Shown here: positions 36,578 to 45,341 of the stretch, piece after piece
Numbering within the stretch: the stretch's first letter is position 1
Layout: every line of letters begins with the position of its first letter
Assembly: GCF_048007035.1 (NCBI RefSeq)
Contig: NZ_CP180355.1
Span: 6,200,001 to 6,264,000, forward strand
Direction of reading: 5' to 3'
Source: Imperialibacter sp963977595
GTDB taxonomy: Bacteria > Bacteroidota > Bacteroidia > Cytophagales > Cyclobacteriaceae
Length of the DNA: 64,000 bases
Position numbers and translations under genes: made by a program
The notes under the pieces: generated by a model
What the model was told of the DNA's origin: nothing
Databases searched by the model: none
The model's input: the letters and a program-made list of their open reading frames with translations, nothing else

Positions 36578-36973
36578 ATGAATGTTAGAAAACACCTGAG
36601 TGCCCTGATAGGACTTGCACTTGTTGACCATGACTTTTCTGATAATGAGAAGCATTTAATACTGTCTATTGGGAAGGCACACAAAATAAGTGAGAGAGAG
36701 ATAGAGGAGTTGATTCTGCGTCCGGAAAAGGTAGATATGGACTCGTTAAATGACGACCAGAAATTTGAGCTGCTTTATGATTTGGTGTTGTTGATGAAAG
36801 TTGACAGAGAGGTATATTACAGTGAGATTAACTATTGCCAGGAAATTGCTACAAGGCTTGGTTTTGACAAAGCGGTAATCGCTGAGCTCTCTTCGAAAAT
36901 ATATTCTGATCCAGCCATAACCTCTGACAAAGCGCATTTAAGACAGAAAGTTCTTGCGTTTAAGAAAGTATAA
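36578..36973 (+). CDS. TerB-like protein
   Basis: 131 residues, helical, without signal peptide. The N-terminal ALIGLALVDHDFSDNEKHLILSIGK and the later LVLLMKVDREVYYSEINYCQEIA carry the paired acidic motif of TerB/TerB-like domains (D-x-D/E-x-x-x-E pattern after a hydrophobic helix). TerB-like domains occur in tellurite resistance and many other stress or membrane-linked contexts. No partner gene is nearby. The terminator 23 bp downstream suggests a single-gene transcript. Confidence 0.7.
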   Translation: MNVRKHLSALIGLALVDHDFSDNEKHLILSIGKAHKISEREIEELILRPEKVDMDSLNDDQKFELLYDLVLLMKVDREVYYSEINYCQEIATRLGFDKAVIAELSSKIYSDPAITSDKAHLRQKVLAFKKV

Positions 36974-36996
36974 CGGAATGGAAAACGTTAAATAGG

Positions 36997-37022
36997 AGGC
37001 TCACCTGGTGAGCCTTTTTTTA
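36997..37022 (+). terminator. Rho-independent terminator of the TerB-like gene
   Basis: Stem AGGCTCAC / GTGAGCCT with a CTG loop (36997-37015), then seven T on the plus strand. The convergent MaoC gene's stop codon lies in the T run. Confidence 0.85.
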
Positions 37023-37472
37023 TGCCTTCAGCAGCATAATAGTTTCGGCCACCAGCGCATCTTTTTCGCTTCCTTCTAACTCCAGATTATTCTTGGTGAA
37101 TAGTTTGACACCAGAGGATCCTGCCTCTATTTTCAACAGTTTTGTCCTCAGCCTTACCCTGGCATTTACAGGCACCGGAGCAAGAAACCTGATCTTCTCA
37201 CTGCCATAGTTAATCGCCATAGTTGCCAGTTTGAAACTAACAAGCTCTGCTTTGAGCCTTGGAAGAAGGGATAGCAGGAAGAAACCATGAACGATAGTGG
37301 TGCCGAAGCCTGAGGCAGCGGCCCTGGCAGTATCCACATGAATCCACTGGTGGTCACCGGTAGCATCGGCAAATGCATTGATCATACCCTGGTCTATTTT
37401 CAGCCACTCAGAAGTTCCTATCCCCTGCCCCACCAGGGCCTCCATTTGCTCCATACTGGTAATCTCGATCAT
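37020..37472 (-). CDS. MaoC-like (R)-specific enoyl-CoA hydratase/dehydratase
   Basis: 150 residues, single hot-dog domain of the MaoC type. The hydratase motif is visible as FADATGDHQWIHVD (catalytic Asp and His) followed by FGTTIVHGFFLLSLLP. It hydrates enoyl-CoA or related thioesters. Its start overlaps the permease stop by one base (TAATG), so translation is coupled although the products act in different pathways. Confidence 0.88.
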   Translation of the reverse strand: MIEITSMEQMEALVGQGIGTSEWLKIDQGMINAFADATGDHQWIHVDTARAAASGFGTTIVHGFFLLSLLPRLKAELVSFKLATMAINYGSEKIRFLAPVPVNARVRLRTKLLKIEAGSSGVKLFTKNNLELEGSEKDALVAETIMLLKA

Positions 37473-38809
37473 TAGTTCTTCTTTGAATTGATTTTTCTTA
37501 ACAGCAGAAAAATGGGGAATCCGGCTAACAAAAACAAAGTACTCACCAGAGCCGCTATCGGGTTTTCCAAAAGAGCATTAAAAGAAACGATGAGGAGAAA
37601 AAGTATGAACACTGCCGGAATGACCGGATATAGTGGCACCTTGAATCCATTGTACGACTCGTCTTTCATCTTTTTCCGGAGCACAAAAATGGCAGCCGCC
37701 GCCGTGGCGAGTATCAGCGTGTCGTTGAACATCACCAGGTTAATGATCTGATCGAACTTGCCCTGCGTAATAATAAAGAACAGCACCAACCCTGTAAATA
37801 TCGACAGAGCAAACTCCTGTACCTGTGTTTTAGGGTTGACTTTCATAAACAGCCGGGGTACGGCATCGTCCTGTGCCATGGCGTGGTAGGCCCTGGGTAG
37901 CTGCATCAGGGTGGCATTGATGAAACCCAGCACCGAAATAAAGATGGTGACAGACACGATCCTTCTTCCCGCTTCGCCGAACACCACCTCAGCCATGTCG
38001 GCAGCGATAAGGTTGGCAGATTTAACGCCTTCAAAGCCCAACACGGCCACGTACCCTACGTTAATGGACAAATATAGAAAGAAGATAATGGCCACTCCCC
38101 CTATCACTGCCCTCGGAAAATTCTTTCTGGGGTTGATCACGTCGCCCCCCATATTCATGATCGACTGATAGCCGCCACAGGTATAGAACACGGAGATCAG
38201 GGCGATGCCTATGCCTGCGAAATTGAATGCAGAAGGCTCTGCTTTAACAGCAACCTGTGCCACTTCCGGTGCAAGAAGCCCCAAAAGGCTAAAAAGCAAG
38301 ATCATCACAATCTTGATCACGGTGATTGCGTTCAATACCCTGGCCCCCATCTTAAGTCCAGCAAAATTGATGAGAAACAAGAGCAGGATGATCATTCCGG
38401 CAAGCCACTGAAGGCCAGTTTCGCCCTGAAAGAAGCCGAGAGGAATAAAAGGTTGGATGTATTCTGAGCCAAGTATAGCCACCGCAGCCATGCCCGCTCC
38501 CTGCACCAATATGATCCCAATCCAGTTGAGCATAAAAGCCAACGCCGGATGAAAGCTCTCAGACACGATCTTGTAGTATCCACCAGCCATGGGCTTCCGA
38601 CAACCAATTTCCGCATAGGTCAGGCCCCCGAAAAGAGCAATAACACCGCCTATTACCCATGCGAGAAAGAAAGCAGACTCTGAGCCTGCCGCATTGGCTA
38701 CCAGAGAGGGTGTACGGAAAATACCTATTCCTATCACCAGGCTAACCACTATCATGGTGGTGTCGAACAAACCGAGTTTCGGCTCTATGTCGTTGATCTT
38801 ATCTTTCAT
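37472..38809 (-). CDS. APC-family amino acid permease
   Basis: 445 residues from the ATG at 38809; a longer frame to 38857 adds an unlikely leader. About 12 transmembrane helices. The first carries GLFDTTMIVVSLVIGIGIFRTP and the second GGVIALFGGLTYAEIG, typical of APC permeases (helix 1 G-x-G-I-F substrate-binding pattern). Substrate not identifiable from sequence. Divergent from the SDR gene, with 131 bp between the two starts. Confidence 0.9.
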   Translation of the reverse strand: MKDKINDIEPKLGLFDTTMIVVSLVIGIGIFRTPSLVANAAGSESAFFLAWVIGGVIALFGGLTYAEIGCRKPMAGGYYKIVSESFHPALAFMLNWIGIILVQGAGMAAVAILGSEYIQPFIPLGFFQGETGLQWLAGMIILLLFLINFAGLKMGARVLNAITVIKIVMILLFSLLGLLAPEVAQVAVKAEPSAFNFAGIGIALISVFYTCGGYQSIMNMGGDVINPRKNFPRAVIGGVAIIFFLYLSINVGYVAVLGFEGVKSANLIAADMAEVVFGEAGRRIVSVTIFISVLGFINATLMQLPRAYHAMAQDDAVPRLFMKVNPKTQVQEFALSIFTGLVLFFIITQGKFDQIINLVMFNDTLILATAAAAIFVLRKKMKDESYNGFKVPLYPVIPAVFILFLLIVSFNALLENPIAALVSTLFLLAGFPIFLLLRKINSKKN

Positions 38810-38940
38810 CGCTGCCGAAAATAGGTATTTCGCAGCAACAAATTGTACACTGCCCAATCAAAGGCATGATTCGACTTTAAATGGAGCGAATTCATGCCAC
38901 GGCTGTATTATTTAGTTATCTTCCCCTAAAAAGATATCTA

Positions 38941-39708
38941 ATGACTATTCAGGAAAAATTCAGGCTCGATGGAAAAGTAGCTGTGATTACCGGGGCCAGC
39001 AAAGGTATCGGGGAGGCCATGGCTGTAGCGCTGGGGCAGGCCGGAGCCAAAGTGGTGGTAAGCAGCCGCAAGCAAGACGCAGTGAAAGAGGTGGCCGAAA
39101 AACTAGCGGCTGAAGGCATTGAAGCGATAGGCGTAGCTGCCAATGCCGGAGAAAAGGGTGACCTGGAGAACTTGCTGAAGGCGACGGAAAAGGCATTTGG
39201 TGGCGTCGACATTGTCATTAACAACGCAGCCACAAATCCGGTGTTTGGCCCTGTAGTGCAAACAGATGAAGCCGCCTTTGACAAAATCATGCAGGTGAAC
39301 GTGAAAGGGCCTTTTATGCTAAGCAAGCTGGCTTTTCCGATCATGAAACAACGTGGCGGCGGCTCTATTATCAACATCAGTAGTATTGAAGGCCTCAGCC
39401 CCGAGCCATTCATGGGCATGTATGCTGTAAGCAAGGCCGCACTGATTTCGCTCACAAAGGTGTTTGCCCGGGAATGGGGCACAGCTGGCATCAGGGCCAA
39501 TGTCATTTGTCCGGGGCTGATCCAAACCAAGTTCAGTCAGGGCCTTTGGGCCAACGAGACCATTCTCAACAAGATAGTAAAAGAGCTGCCGATTGCCAGG
39601 ATAGGTCAAACAGATGAAATGGCTGGGCTGGCATTGTACCTCGCATCGGAAGCTTCCAGCTATACCACTGGTGGCGTGTTTGTGGCCGACGGCGGGTATA
39701 CTATTTAA
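38941..39708 (+). CDS. Short-chain dehydrogenase/reductase (SDR)
   Basis: 255 residues from the ATG at 38941, the start that fits the family; an upstream ATG at 38881 adds 20 residues without family likeness. NAD(P)-binding TGASKGIGEA (about residues 17-26), NNAATNP near 90, catalytic Ser (NISSIEG) and Tyr-x3-Lys (MYAVSKAAL), and the C-terminal SSYTTGGVFVADGGYTI. Classical SDR, probably acting on a small alcohol or 3-oxoacyl substrate. Substrate unknown. Confidence 0.92.
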   Translation: MTIQEKFRLDGKVAVITGASKGIGEAMAVALGQAGAKVVVSSRKQDAVKEVAEKLAAEGIEAIGVAANAGEKGDLENLLKATEKAFGGVDIVINNAATNPVFGPVVQTDEAAFDKIMQVNVKGPFMLSKLAFPIMKQRGGGSIINISSIEGLSPEPFMGMYAVSKAALISLTKVFAREWGTAGIRANVICPGLIQTKFSQGLWANETILNKIVKELPIARIGQTDEMAGLALYLASEASSYTTGGVFVADGGYTI

Positions 39709-39763
39709 CATCAGTTCGTTATAAGAATATTGAAATAGAAAATGCAAAAATTTGGAAAAACAC

Positions 39764-39771
39764 TAGTTTTG
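39764..39771 (+). promoter_or_regulatory. -7 promoter box for yebC
   Basis: TAGTTTTG, an exact TAnnTTTG match followed by CGG, 32 bp upstream of the ATG at 39804. Confidence 0.55.
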
Positions 39772-39803
39772 CGGTTCGCATCTGATTTTTGAAATAGACA
39801 TAT

Positions 39804-40514
39804 ATGGGAAGAGCATTTGAATTCAGGAAAGCCAGAAAATTCAAAAGGTGGGGCCAAATGGCTAAAACATTCACCAGAATAGGCAAAGACATCGTTATTG
39901 CTGTAAAAGCGAGCGGCCCCGATCCCAGCACAAACTCCAGGCTTCGTGCCCTGATACAAAATGCCAAGGCCGCCAACATGCCCAAAGACAACATCGACAG
40001 GGCGATTAAAAGGGCGATTTCCAAAGAGGAAAAAGATTACAAAGAGGTGGTTTACGAGGGCTATGGCCCCTACGGTGTGGCGATAGTGGTGGAAACTGCC
40101 ACCGACAACCCCACCAGAACCGTGGCTAACGTAAGGCATGCTTTCACTAAATACGGTGGCTCGCTGGGCACCAGTGGCTGCCTCGATTTCCTTTTTGACA
40201 GAAAAAGCGTTTTCAAAATTGTGACGCCTGAAAACGTTGACCTGGAAGAGCTGGAACTGGAAATGATAGACCTGGGCGTGGAAGAAGTGGAAGCCGAAGA
40301 GGAAAACGTGGTGCTGTATGGCACTTTCGAATCATATGGCGCTATTCAGCACTACCTGGAAGAAAAGGGATATGAAATAGTGAACTCCGAGTTTGAGCGC
40401 ATTCCGGTCGACACCAAAGAGCTTACTGAAGAGCAAGAAGCCGAAGTTCAAAAGATTTTTGAAAAGTTCGATGAAGACGACGATGTGCAGAACTATTTTC
40501 ATAATATGAAATAG
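39804..40514 (+). CDS. yebC: YebC/PmpR family transcriptional regulator or translation factor
   Basis: 236 residues, usual length. Starts MGRAFEFRKARKFKRWGQMAK and continues with the characteristic ASGPDPSTNSRLRALIQNAKAANMPKDNIDRAIKRA segment. YebC family proteins have been described as DNA-binding regulators and, more recently, as factors that help ribosomes through proline stretches; which applies here is not visible. Terminated by a strong hairpin and convergent with the DUF2911 gene. Confidence 0.95.
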   Translation: MGRAFEFRKARKFKRWGQMAKTFTRIGKDIVIAVKASGPDPSTNSRLRALIQNAKAANMPKDNIDRAIKRAISKEEKDYKEVVYEGYGPYGVAIVVETATDNPTRTVANVRHAFTKYGGSLGTSGCLDFLFDRKSVFKIVTPENVDLEELELEMIDLGVEEVEAEEENVVLYGTFESYGAIQHYLEEKGYEIVNSEFERIPVDTKELTEEQEAEVQKIFEKFDEDDDVQNYFHNMK

Positions 40515-40532
40515 CCGCTACTCATATAAAAT

Positions 40533-40562
40533 AAAGAAAGGCCCGGGTTCGGGCCTTTCTTG
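40533..40562. terminator. Bidirectional terminator between yebC and the DUF2911 gene
   Basis: 11-bp stem (AGAAAGGCCCG 40535-40545 with CGGGCCTTTCT 40550-40560), GGTT loop. T-rich on the plus strand and, read the other way, T-rich on the minus strand. Confidence 0.85.
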
Positions 40563-40597
40563 TTTTAGTGCACTTGTACAGCCTTAAAAAGCCAACC

Positions 40598-41746
40598 CTA
40601 GTTAATATCTTCTCCCTTTTCCAGCTTGGCAATGCCCGCAGTAAGCGCATCTTTGTTGGGCTGGTCAGGAGCATTGGCTAATGCCAGCTTAGCGTATTTA
40701 AGCGCCGATTTGTAGTTGCCCACAGCGGAATATCCACGAGCCAATCCGAAGTTTACCGGCCAGGTTTTTGGGTTCTTTTTAGCATTGAACTGGAACACCT
40801 CCAGGGCCTTTTGCTTTTCTCCCTGAGCGATCAGCTGACGACCGTAGGCATGCACCTGGAAAACACTTGCCGTTGGGTGATTGATGGCCTTGTCCATGAT
40901 CTTGGCAGCCTCTTCCTTTTTGCCCAGCGCCGTTAACACACCTGCCTTGGTGGACAACGTGGTGAAGTTCTCTTCGCCAATAAAGGAGTTGGTTGAAGCC
41001 GCTTCCGCCCAGGTAAGGGCCTCCTGCAAATTGATGTTTTTCGATAAGCAAAACTGCACTGCAGCTACCCTGTTTTGCCAGTTGAAACCTTGAGCGTCCT
41101 CCATCTCGTTTCTTATTTTGGCCAGATATAAGTCATTCATATTTGGCACCGATATTTTGAAAGGCACCATCAGCTCTTCCCAGTACAGCGCTGCCACAGT
41201 AAACTCGGGCTGCCTGTCGATGAACTCGTAGCTTAACCACTCATGGTAAGGAGCCTCCTTTGGCTGCACTTCCACCCTCAGGGCGTCGTCTTTGGCATCG
41301 TAGAAATAGCTTCCCCAGGCTGTAGAGTTGTTGGAAAGGATAAGTGTCCATGGCTTGTCTTTCTCGATAATCATATGAAGCCCGTAGGTACCTGCCTTTA
41401 TCGCTTTTCCCTCTACTTCCATGTCGTGAGAAAACGTAATTGTTGTATTCTGGTTGGCTCCGGCCCTCCATGGTGAGGCCGTAGCTGTGCCAAAGCCAAG
41501 GTAATTCATTCCATAAGGCTCAAGCTGGCCCCATATTTTACCTCTCCTGTCGGCTCCGTTAGGAGCAGTAACGTCAGGGCTATTGTAGTTGATGGTCACA
41601 GAGGCAATGGAGCCTATGTACTGCGTAACAATTGATTTTTGGTTGTCGCCGCTGGGAGGCAATGTGATTCCCTGTGCAAAGAGACCGGCGACACATAAAA
41701 ATACAAGGGCGATAGACAAGCCCAACTTTCTTGTAGAGTTGTTCAT
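40598..41746 (-). CDS. DUF2911-domain exported protein with TPR-like C-terminus
   Basis: 382 residues: signal peptide (ending GLFAQ), then DUF2911 (about 25-195; contains VTINYNSPDV, GRKIWG-like RRGKIWGQL and WRAGANQNTTITFSHD), then a helical C-terminal half with TPR-like repeats (LGKKEEAAKIMDKAI, KALEVFQFNAKK, NYKSALKYAKLAL). DUF2911 proteins are widespread and of unknown function in Bacteroidota. Single gene, promoter not clearly recognised. Confidence 0.85.
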   Translation of the reverse strand: MNNSTRKLGLSIALVFLCVAGLFAQGITLPPSGDNQKSIVTQYIGSIASVTINYNSPDVTAPNGADRRGKIWGQLEPYGMNYLGFGTATASPWRAGANQNTTITFSHDMEVEGKAIKAGTYGLHMIIEKDKPWTLILSNNSTAWGSYFYDAKDDALRVEVQPKEAPYHEWLSYEFIDRQPEFTVAALYWEELMVPFKISVPNMNDLYLAKIRNEMEDAQGFNWQNRVAAVQFCLSKNINLQEALTWAEAASTNSFIGEENFTTLSTKAGVLTALGKKEEAAKIMDKAINHPTASVFQVHAYGRQLIAQGEKQKALEVFQFNAKKNPKTWPVNFGLARGYSAVGNYKSALKYAKLALANAPDQPNKDALTAGIAKLEKGEDIN

Positions 41747-41981
41747 AGAATGTTTGTTTGTTGTAAAAAAAAGCTTTTTGACGGTCGGTCACCAAAACTG
41801 AATCCCTTCTAGAGAAGAGGAACACAAATCAATAACGTAAGCTACGGTTGTGGGGTTCGTCCTATTTCTCCACCCAATGTCAGCATGATAAAATAGAACG
41901 TAGGATTAACATCCCTGGCTAATTATGCCCTTATGTTAGCGGACAAAATGAAACATTTCAGCTCGTTGCGTGCCGACCACA

Positions 41982-42518
41982 TCACCTCAGGTCCTGCCCG
42001 GGTCGTTTCCCTGTAATGCCTTTGTAATAGGTCATGATCCGTTCCATATCCTCCTCCATGTCGCCGGGCATGAAAGGCTGAAGCATTTCCACCCTTCTTC
42101 GCTTAAAGTCAAAGCTTACCACTACAATCGGGATATTGGCGGCTTTGGCAATCCTCCAAAACCCTGTTTTAAGCTTGTCCACCTTCTTCCTTGTGCCTTC
42201 TGGAGCCAGCGCAATAGAGAATGCATCCTTTGAGTTAAACAGATCAACCACCGACTCGACAAGGCCGGCGGCATTGGTTCTATCGACAGGATAACCGCCC
42301 AGCAAGCGAAGGATTATGCTCAGGGGAAACCAGAAAAGCTCTTTTTTACCTAAATATTTTGTGTCCAGCCGAAAAATAGAGCGGGCAGCTACACCTACAA
42401 AAAAGTCCCAGAAGCTGGTATGAGGTGCCACTATAATGATGAATTTTTTATCCGTGGGCTTCGTACCCACTGCTTCCCAGCCCAAAAGCCAAAACAGAAA
42501 TCTAAAAACCGCTCTCAT
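41982..42518 (-). CDS. PlsC-like acyltransferase
   Basis: 178 residues. The HX4D acyltransferase motif is intact, HTSFWD (His33, Asp38), with the second motif APEGTRKK about 90 residues later. Lacks a long extra domain, so it is a short 1-acylglycerol-3-phosphate acyltransferase-like enzyme, membrane-associated through its hydrophobic start. Lies 23 bp after the patatin-like gene on the same strand, so it could be co-transcribed with a lipid-metabolising partner. Confidence 0.82.
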   Translation of the reverse strand: MRAVFRFLFWLLGWEAVGTKPTDKKFIIIVAPHTSFWDFFVGVAARSIFRLDTKYLGKKELFWFPLSIILRLLGGYPVDRTNAAGLVESVVDLFNSKDAFSIALAPEGTRKKVDKLKTGFWRIAKAANIPIVVVSFDFKRRRVEMLQPFMPGDMEEDMERIMTYYKGITGKRPGQDLR

Positions 42519-42541
42519 CAGGTCAGCTGTTGTTTATATTC

Positions 42542-43318
42542 TCAAGATACATCCTGTTTCAATTTCGACAACACAGATTTGTTGGAAAGAAGATCGGAGG
42601 CATAATCGTAACCCACCTGAAAAATTTGTTTGGCTTTTCTAAAGTCGAACACGTGAAAGTTTTTTAGCTCTGTCGGCTCAATGAACAAATCGCATTTGGG
42701 CTTTCTTGCCGCCACATTCTCGTTGATGGCAAGCAGCAGGCTACGTTCCATCAGGCGCCGCATATTGCGCCCCTGGTATTGATCAGAAATAGGATTGCAA
42801 TGAACGCCGACGATTCTGTCGACATTGCCTAATAATGGCTCCACGGGCAGGTTGTTTACCACGCCCCCATCCATGTACAGCTCATTGTCAATGGCCATGG
42901 GCTCGTACACCACTGGAATGCAGCATGAGGCCAGCACGGGACGCATCAACTCCCCTGCTGAAAACACCCGTATTTTACCTGTCCGCACGTTAGTAGCGGA
43001 CACGTAAAAAGGTGTTTCCAGGTCAGCAAAAGCTGCGTCTCCAAAATAGGGTTTGATGATCGATTCCACGCTGCCAATTTTAAACAACCCCCTGACATTG
43101 ATGGCAGGCATGAGGAACTTGTACACACTGGTTTTGGTGAAGATTTCCAGGGCCTCGTCTGGAGAATAGCCTTTGGCCAGGAACACACCAGCCACGGCAC
43201 CTGCCGAAGTGCCCGAAATCACGTCAAAATGAATGCCTTTTTCCAACATCGCTTTCACTACCCCAAGATGGGCAATACCCCTTGCGCCACCCCCCGATAA
43301 AGCCAAACCTGTTTTCAT
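42542..43318 (-). CDS. Patatin-like phospholipase
   Basis: 258 residues with the complete patatin layout: oxyanion loop GGGARG (residues 9-14), nucleophile Ser38 in GTSAG, and the catalytic Asp150 in MDGGVVNNLP. It would hydrolyse phospholipid acyl esters. It precedes the PlsC-like acyltransferase, which suggests linked deacylation and reacylation of membrane lipids, an inference from gene order. Confidence 0.93.
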   Translation of the reverse strand: MKTGLALSGGGARGIAHLGVVKAMLEKGIHFDVISGTSAGAVAGVFLAKGYSPDEALEIFTKTSVYKFLMPAINVRGLFKIGSVESIIKPYFGDAAFADLETPFYVSATNVRTGKIRVFSAGELMRPVLASCCIPVVYEPMAIDNELYMDGGVVNNLPVEPLLGNVDRIVGVHCNPISDQYQGRNMRRLMERSLLLAINENVAARKPKCDLFIEPTELKNFHVFDFRKAKQIFQVGYDYASDLLSNKSVLSKLKQDVS

Positions 43319-43483
43319 GTGTATAAAATTTGTTTTTCAGCGGCCACCGGTTCGCCGGTGCGATGGAATAGCTGAACCCGTTTGGAATTGAATATTTCTC
43401 GTGTCAAAGGCATAGTCATCGTTCCACGCCGGTTTCGTCGGGCTTGGTACTCCTCATGGCTATTTCATGACACCTCCTTTAAC

Positions 43484-43505
43484 AAAAAACCGGCACTAGG
43501 CCGGT
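43484..43505 (-). terminator. Rho-independent terminator of accA
   Basis: Stem ACCGGC / GCCGGT (43489-43494, 43500-43505), loop ACTAG, followed on the minus strand by a run of six U. Confidence 0.8.
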
Positions 43506-43530
43506 ATAGTTTTAACGAGATTGCTGATCC

Positions 43531-44478
43531 CTACTCCGATACCACACCCATTGCACAGAATTTGTCGATGCGGGAGCTAATTCTTTCTTCAGCAGACATC
43601 TTTTGAAGCTTTTTCAGCTCCGCAAAAATCACTTTCTTGATTTCAGCTGCCGTCGCCTTCATGTCGGTATGCGCACCGCCAAGGGGCTCTTTGATAATGC
43701 CATCCACTAGTTTTACCGACATCATGTCTTTTGCCGTTAGTTTCAATGCATCAGCGGCTTGCTCTTTATAGTCCCATGTGCGCCAGAGAATAGCAGAGCA
43801 GTTTTCCGGCGAAATCACGGAATACCACGAGTTTTCCAGCATCAGTACTTTGTCCCCGATACCAATGCCCAGCGCTCCGCCAGAGGCTCCCTCACCAATC
43901 ACAATGCAGATAACAGGCACTTTTAGCGTCATCATTTCTTTCAGGTTCCTGGCAATGGCTTCTCCCTGTCCTCTCTCTTCAGCTTCCAGGCCAGGAAAGG
44001 CACCGGGGGTATCGATAAAGGTAATGATGGGTACGTTGAATTTTTCCGCCGTCTTCATCAGCCTGAGTGCCTTGCGGTAGCCATCAGGATTGGCCATACC
44101 GAAGTTTCTCATCTGGCGCTGCTTGGTATTGCGGCCTTTTTGCTGACCTATGAACATGACCGATTGCCCATCCATTTCGCCCAGACCACCTATCATGGCT
44201 TTGTCATCGCTCACGGCTCTGTCTCCGTGCAATTCTATAAATTCATTCGTTATTTCGTAGATATAGTCAAGTGTGTAGGGACGGTCAGGATGTCTCGACA
44301 GCTGAACTCTTTGCCACCTGGTCAAATTGGTAAACGTCTCTTCTTTCAATTTAATGATCTTGTCTTCGAGCTTGTGAACTGCGTCCGTCACATCAACCCC
44401 ATTGTCAGAAGCCAACCTCTTCATTTCGTTCAGCTTCGCCTCTAAATCTACTATGGGTTTTTCAAATTCTAAATGCAT
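43531..44478 (-). CDS. accA: Acetyl-CoA carboxylase carboxyltransferase subunit alpha
   Basis: 315 residues, crotonase-like carboxyltransferase. Family stretches include HPDRPYTLDYIYEI near residue 60, GEMDGQSVMFIGQQKGRNTKQR, TFIDTPGAFPGLEAEERGQGEAIARNL and VIGEGASGGALGIG. Transfers carboxylate from biotin to acetyl-CoA to give malonyl-CoA with AccD, which is not in this window. Single gene with a promoter box and terminator. Confidence 0.96.
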   Translation of the reverse strand: MHLEFEKPIVDLEAKLNEMKRLASDNGVDVTDAVHKLEDKIIKLKEETFTNLTRWQRVQLSRHPDRPYTLDYIYEITNEFIELHGDRAVSDDKAMIGGLGEMDGQSVMFIGQQKGRNTKQRQMRNFGMANPDGYRKALRLMKTAEKFNVPIITFIDTPGAFPGLEAEERGQGEAIARNLKEMMTLKVPVICIVIGEGASGGALGIGIGDKVLMLENSWYSVISPENCSAILWRTWDYKEQAADALKLTAKDMMSVKLVDGIIKEPLGGAHTDMKATAAEIKKVIFAELKKLQKMSAEERISSRIDKFCAMGVVSE

Positions 44479-44498
44479 CGCCTAGTGGTTTTATGCTA

Positions 44499-44506
44499 CA
44501 AATTTA
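44499..44506 (-). promoter_or_regulatory. -7 promoter box for accA
   Basis: Minus strand reads TAAATTTG, an exact TAnnTTTG match, 20 bp before the ATG at 44478; TTG at the -33 side lies 22 nt away. Confidence 0.5.
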
Positions 44507-44626
44507 GGATTAAATTCTTAACTACTCGCAACTGTATGATAAACCTAATTAACGACAATATATCGAAACAAGTGCGTTGTTTGGAACTGAATGATAGCGA
44601 GGCAATTAGCTATGAAGGATGTGACT

Positions 44627-45001
44627 CTACTTGCGTCTCAGTAATTTCTTAACCCTTCGCACCAACTCCTTGGGGACAATTGGCTTGGCCAAAAACTCAG
44701 TAATTTCACGATCAAACCCTTCCAGTACAGTATTCTCGTCAGTATTCGACGACAAGATAATGACGGGTGTGCGTCGGCCCAGGTCATTTCGAATGTAGGT
44801 GATGAGCTCCAGCCCCGAAAAAAAGGGCATCTGAATGTCCGTAATAATAAGGTCGTAGGGCGTTTCAATAATCATTTTCCGTGCCACCTTCCCATCCGCA
44901 GCAATATCACATGATGTGTATCCCGCCCTGGCTAGCTTGAACTTTGTCAGCGTTGAGACTGCCTCATTGTCTTCGCAAATCAATATTCTGGCTTCATTCA
45001 T
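44627..45001 (-). CDS. Single-domain response regulator (CheY-like)
   Basis: 124 residues from the ATG at 45001; a longer frame to 45055 adds a tail without likeness. Receiver fold with acidic pocket Glu10-Asp11 (LICEDN), phosphoacceptor Asp55 in LIITDIQMP, Ser/Thr at ILSSNTD and the conserved Lys106 in FLAKP. No output domain, so it acts by protein contact. No histidine kinase is in the neighbourhood. Confidence 0.9.
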   Translation of the reverse strand: MNEARILICEDNEAVSTLTKFKLARAGYTSCDIAADGKVARKMIIETPYDLIITDIQMPFFSGLELITYIRNDLGRRTPVIILSSNTDENTVLEGFDREITEFLAKPIVPKELVRRVKKLLRRK

Positions 45002-45341
45002 AACCTGACTAAAAAGTAATGCTGCTTCGGTAGAGGCCAAACTGGATATTGTCACCGGTCATTGCATAACTCTCCCACTTTCTTCATCGTCCGTCAAGAT
45101 ACAAAGCGTGATATATACTTCCTATTCCTGTATCAATTCTTTCTTTTGAAGAGAAAAACAACATTCAATGACCAAAATATGTGTTAGCAGCAATTTTACA
45201 GCAATTAAAAACATGCTAAGCATATAAAACAATTCAACGGTGCTTTTACATAAACATTATTTAATTGCACTTAAACTGATCGACTTACCCTAATAATGTT
45301 TCGGAAAGCAATCCCCATAAAAGATGTAGATTCAATATGTT
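45002..45341. other. Gap between the response regulator and the M28 peptidase
   Basis: 340 bases, A+T-rich. The promoter of the response regulator should be here on the minus strand, but I found no exact TAnnTTTG box. No hairpin, repeat or frame was recognised. Confidence 0.4.

Noticed and set aside
38949..39530. 193-codon frame on the minus strand
   Set aside because: Antisense to the SDR gene, whose NAD-binding and catalytic motifs are clear.
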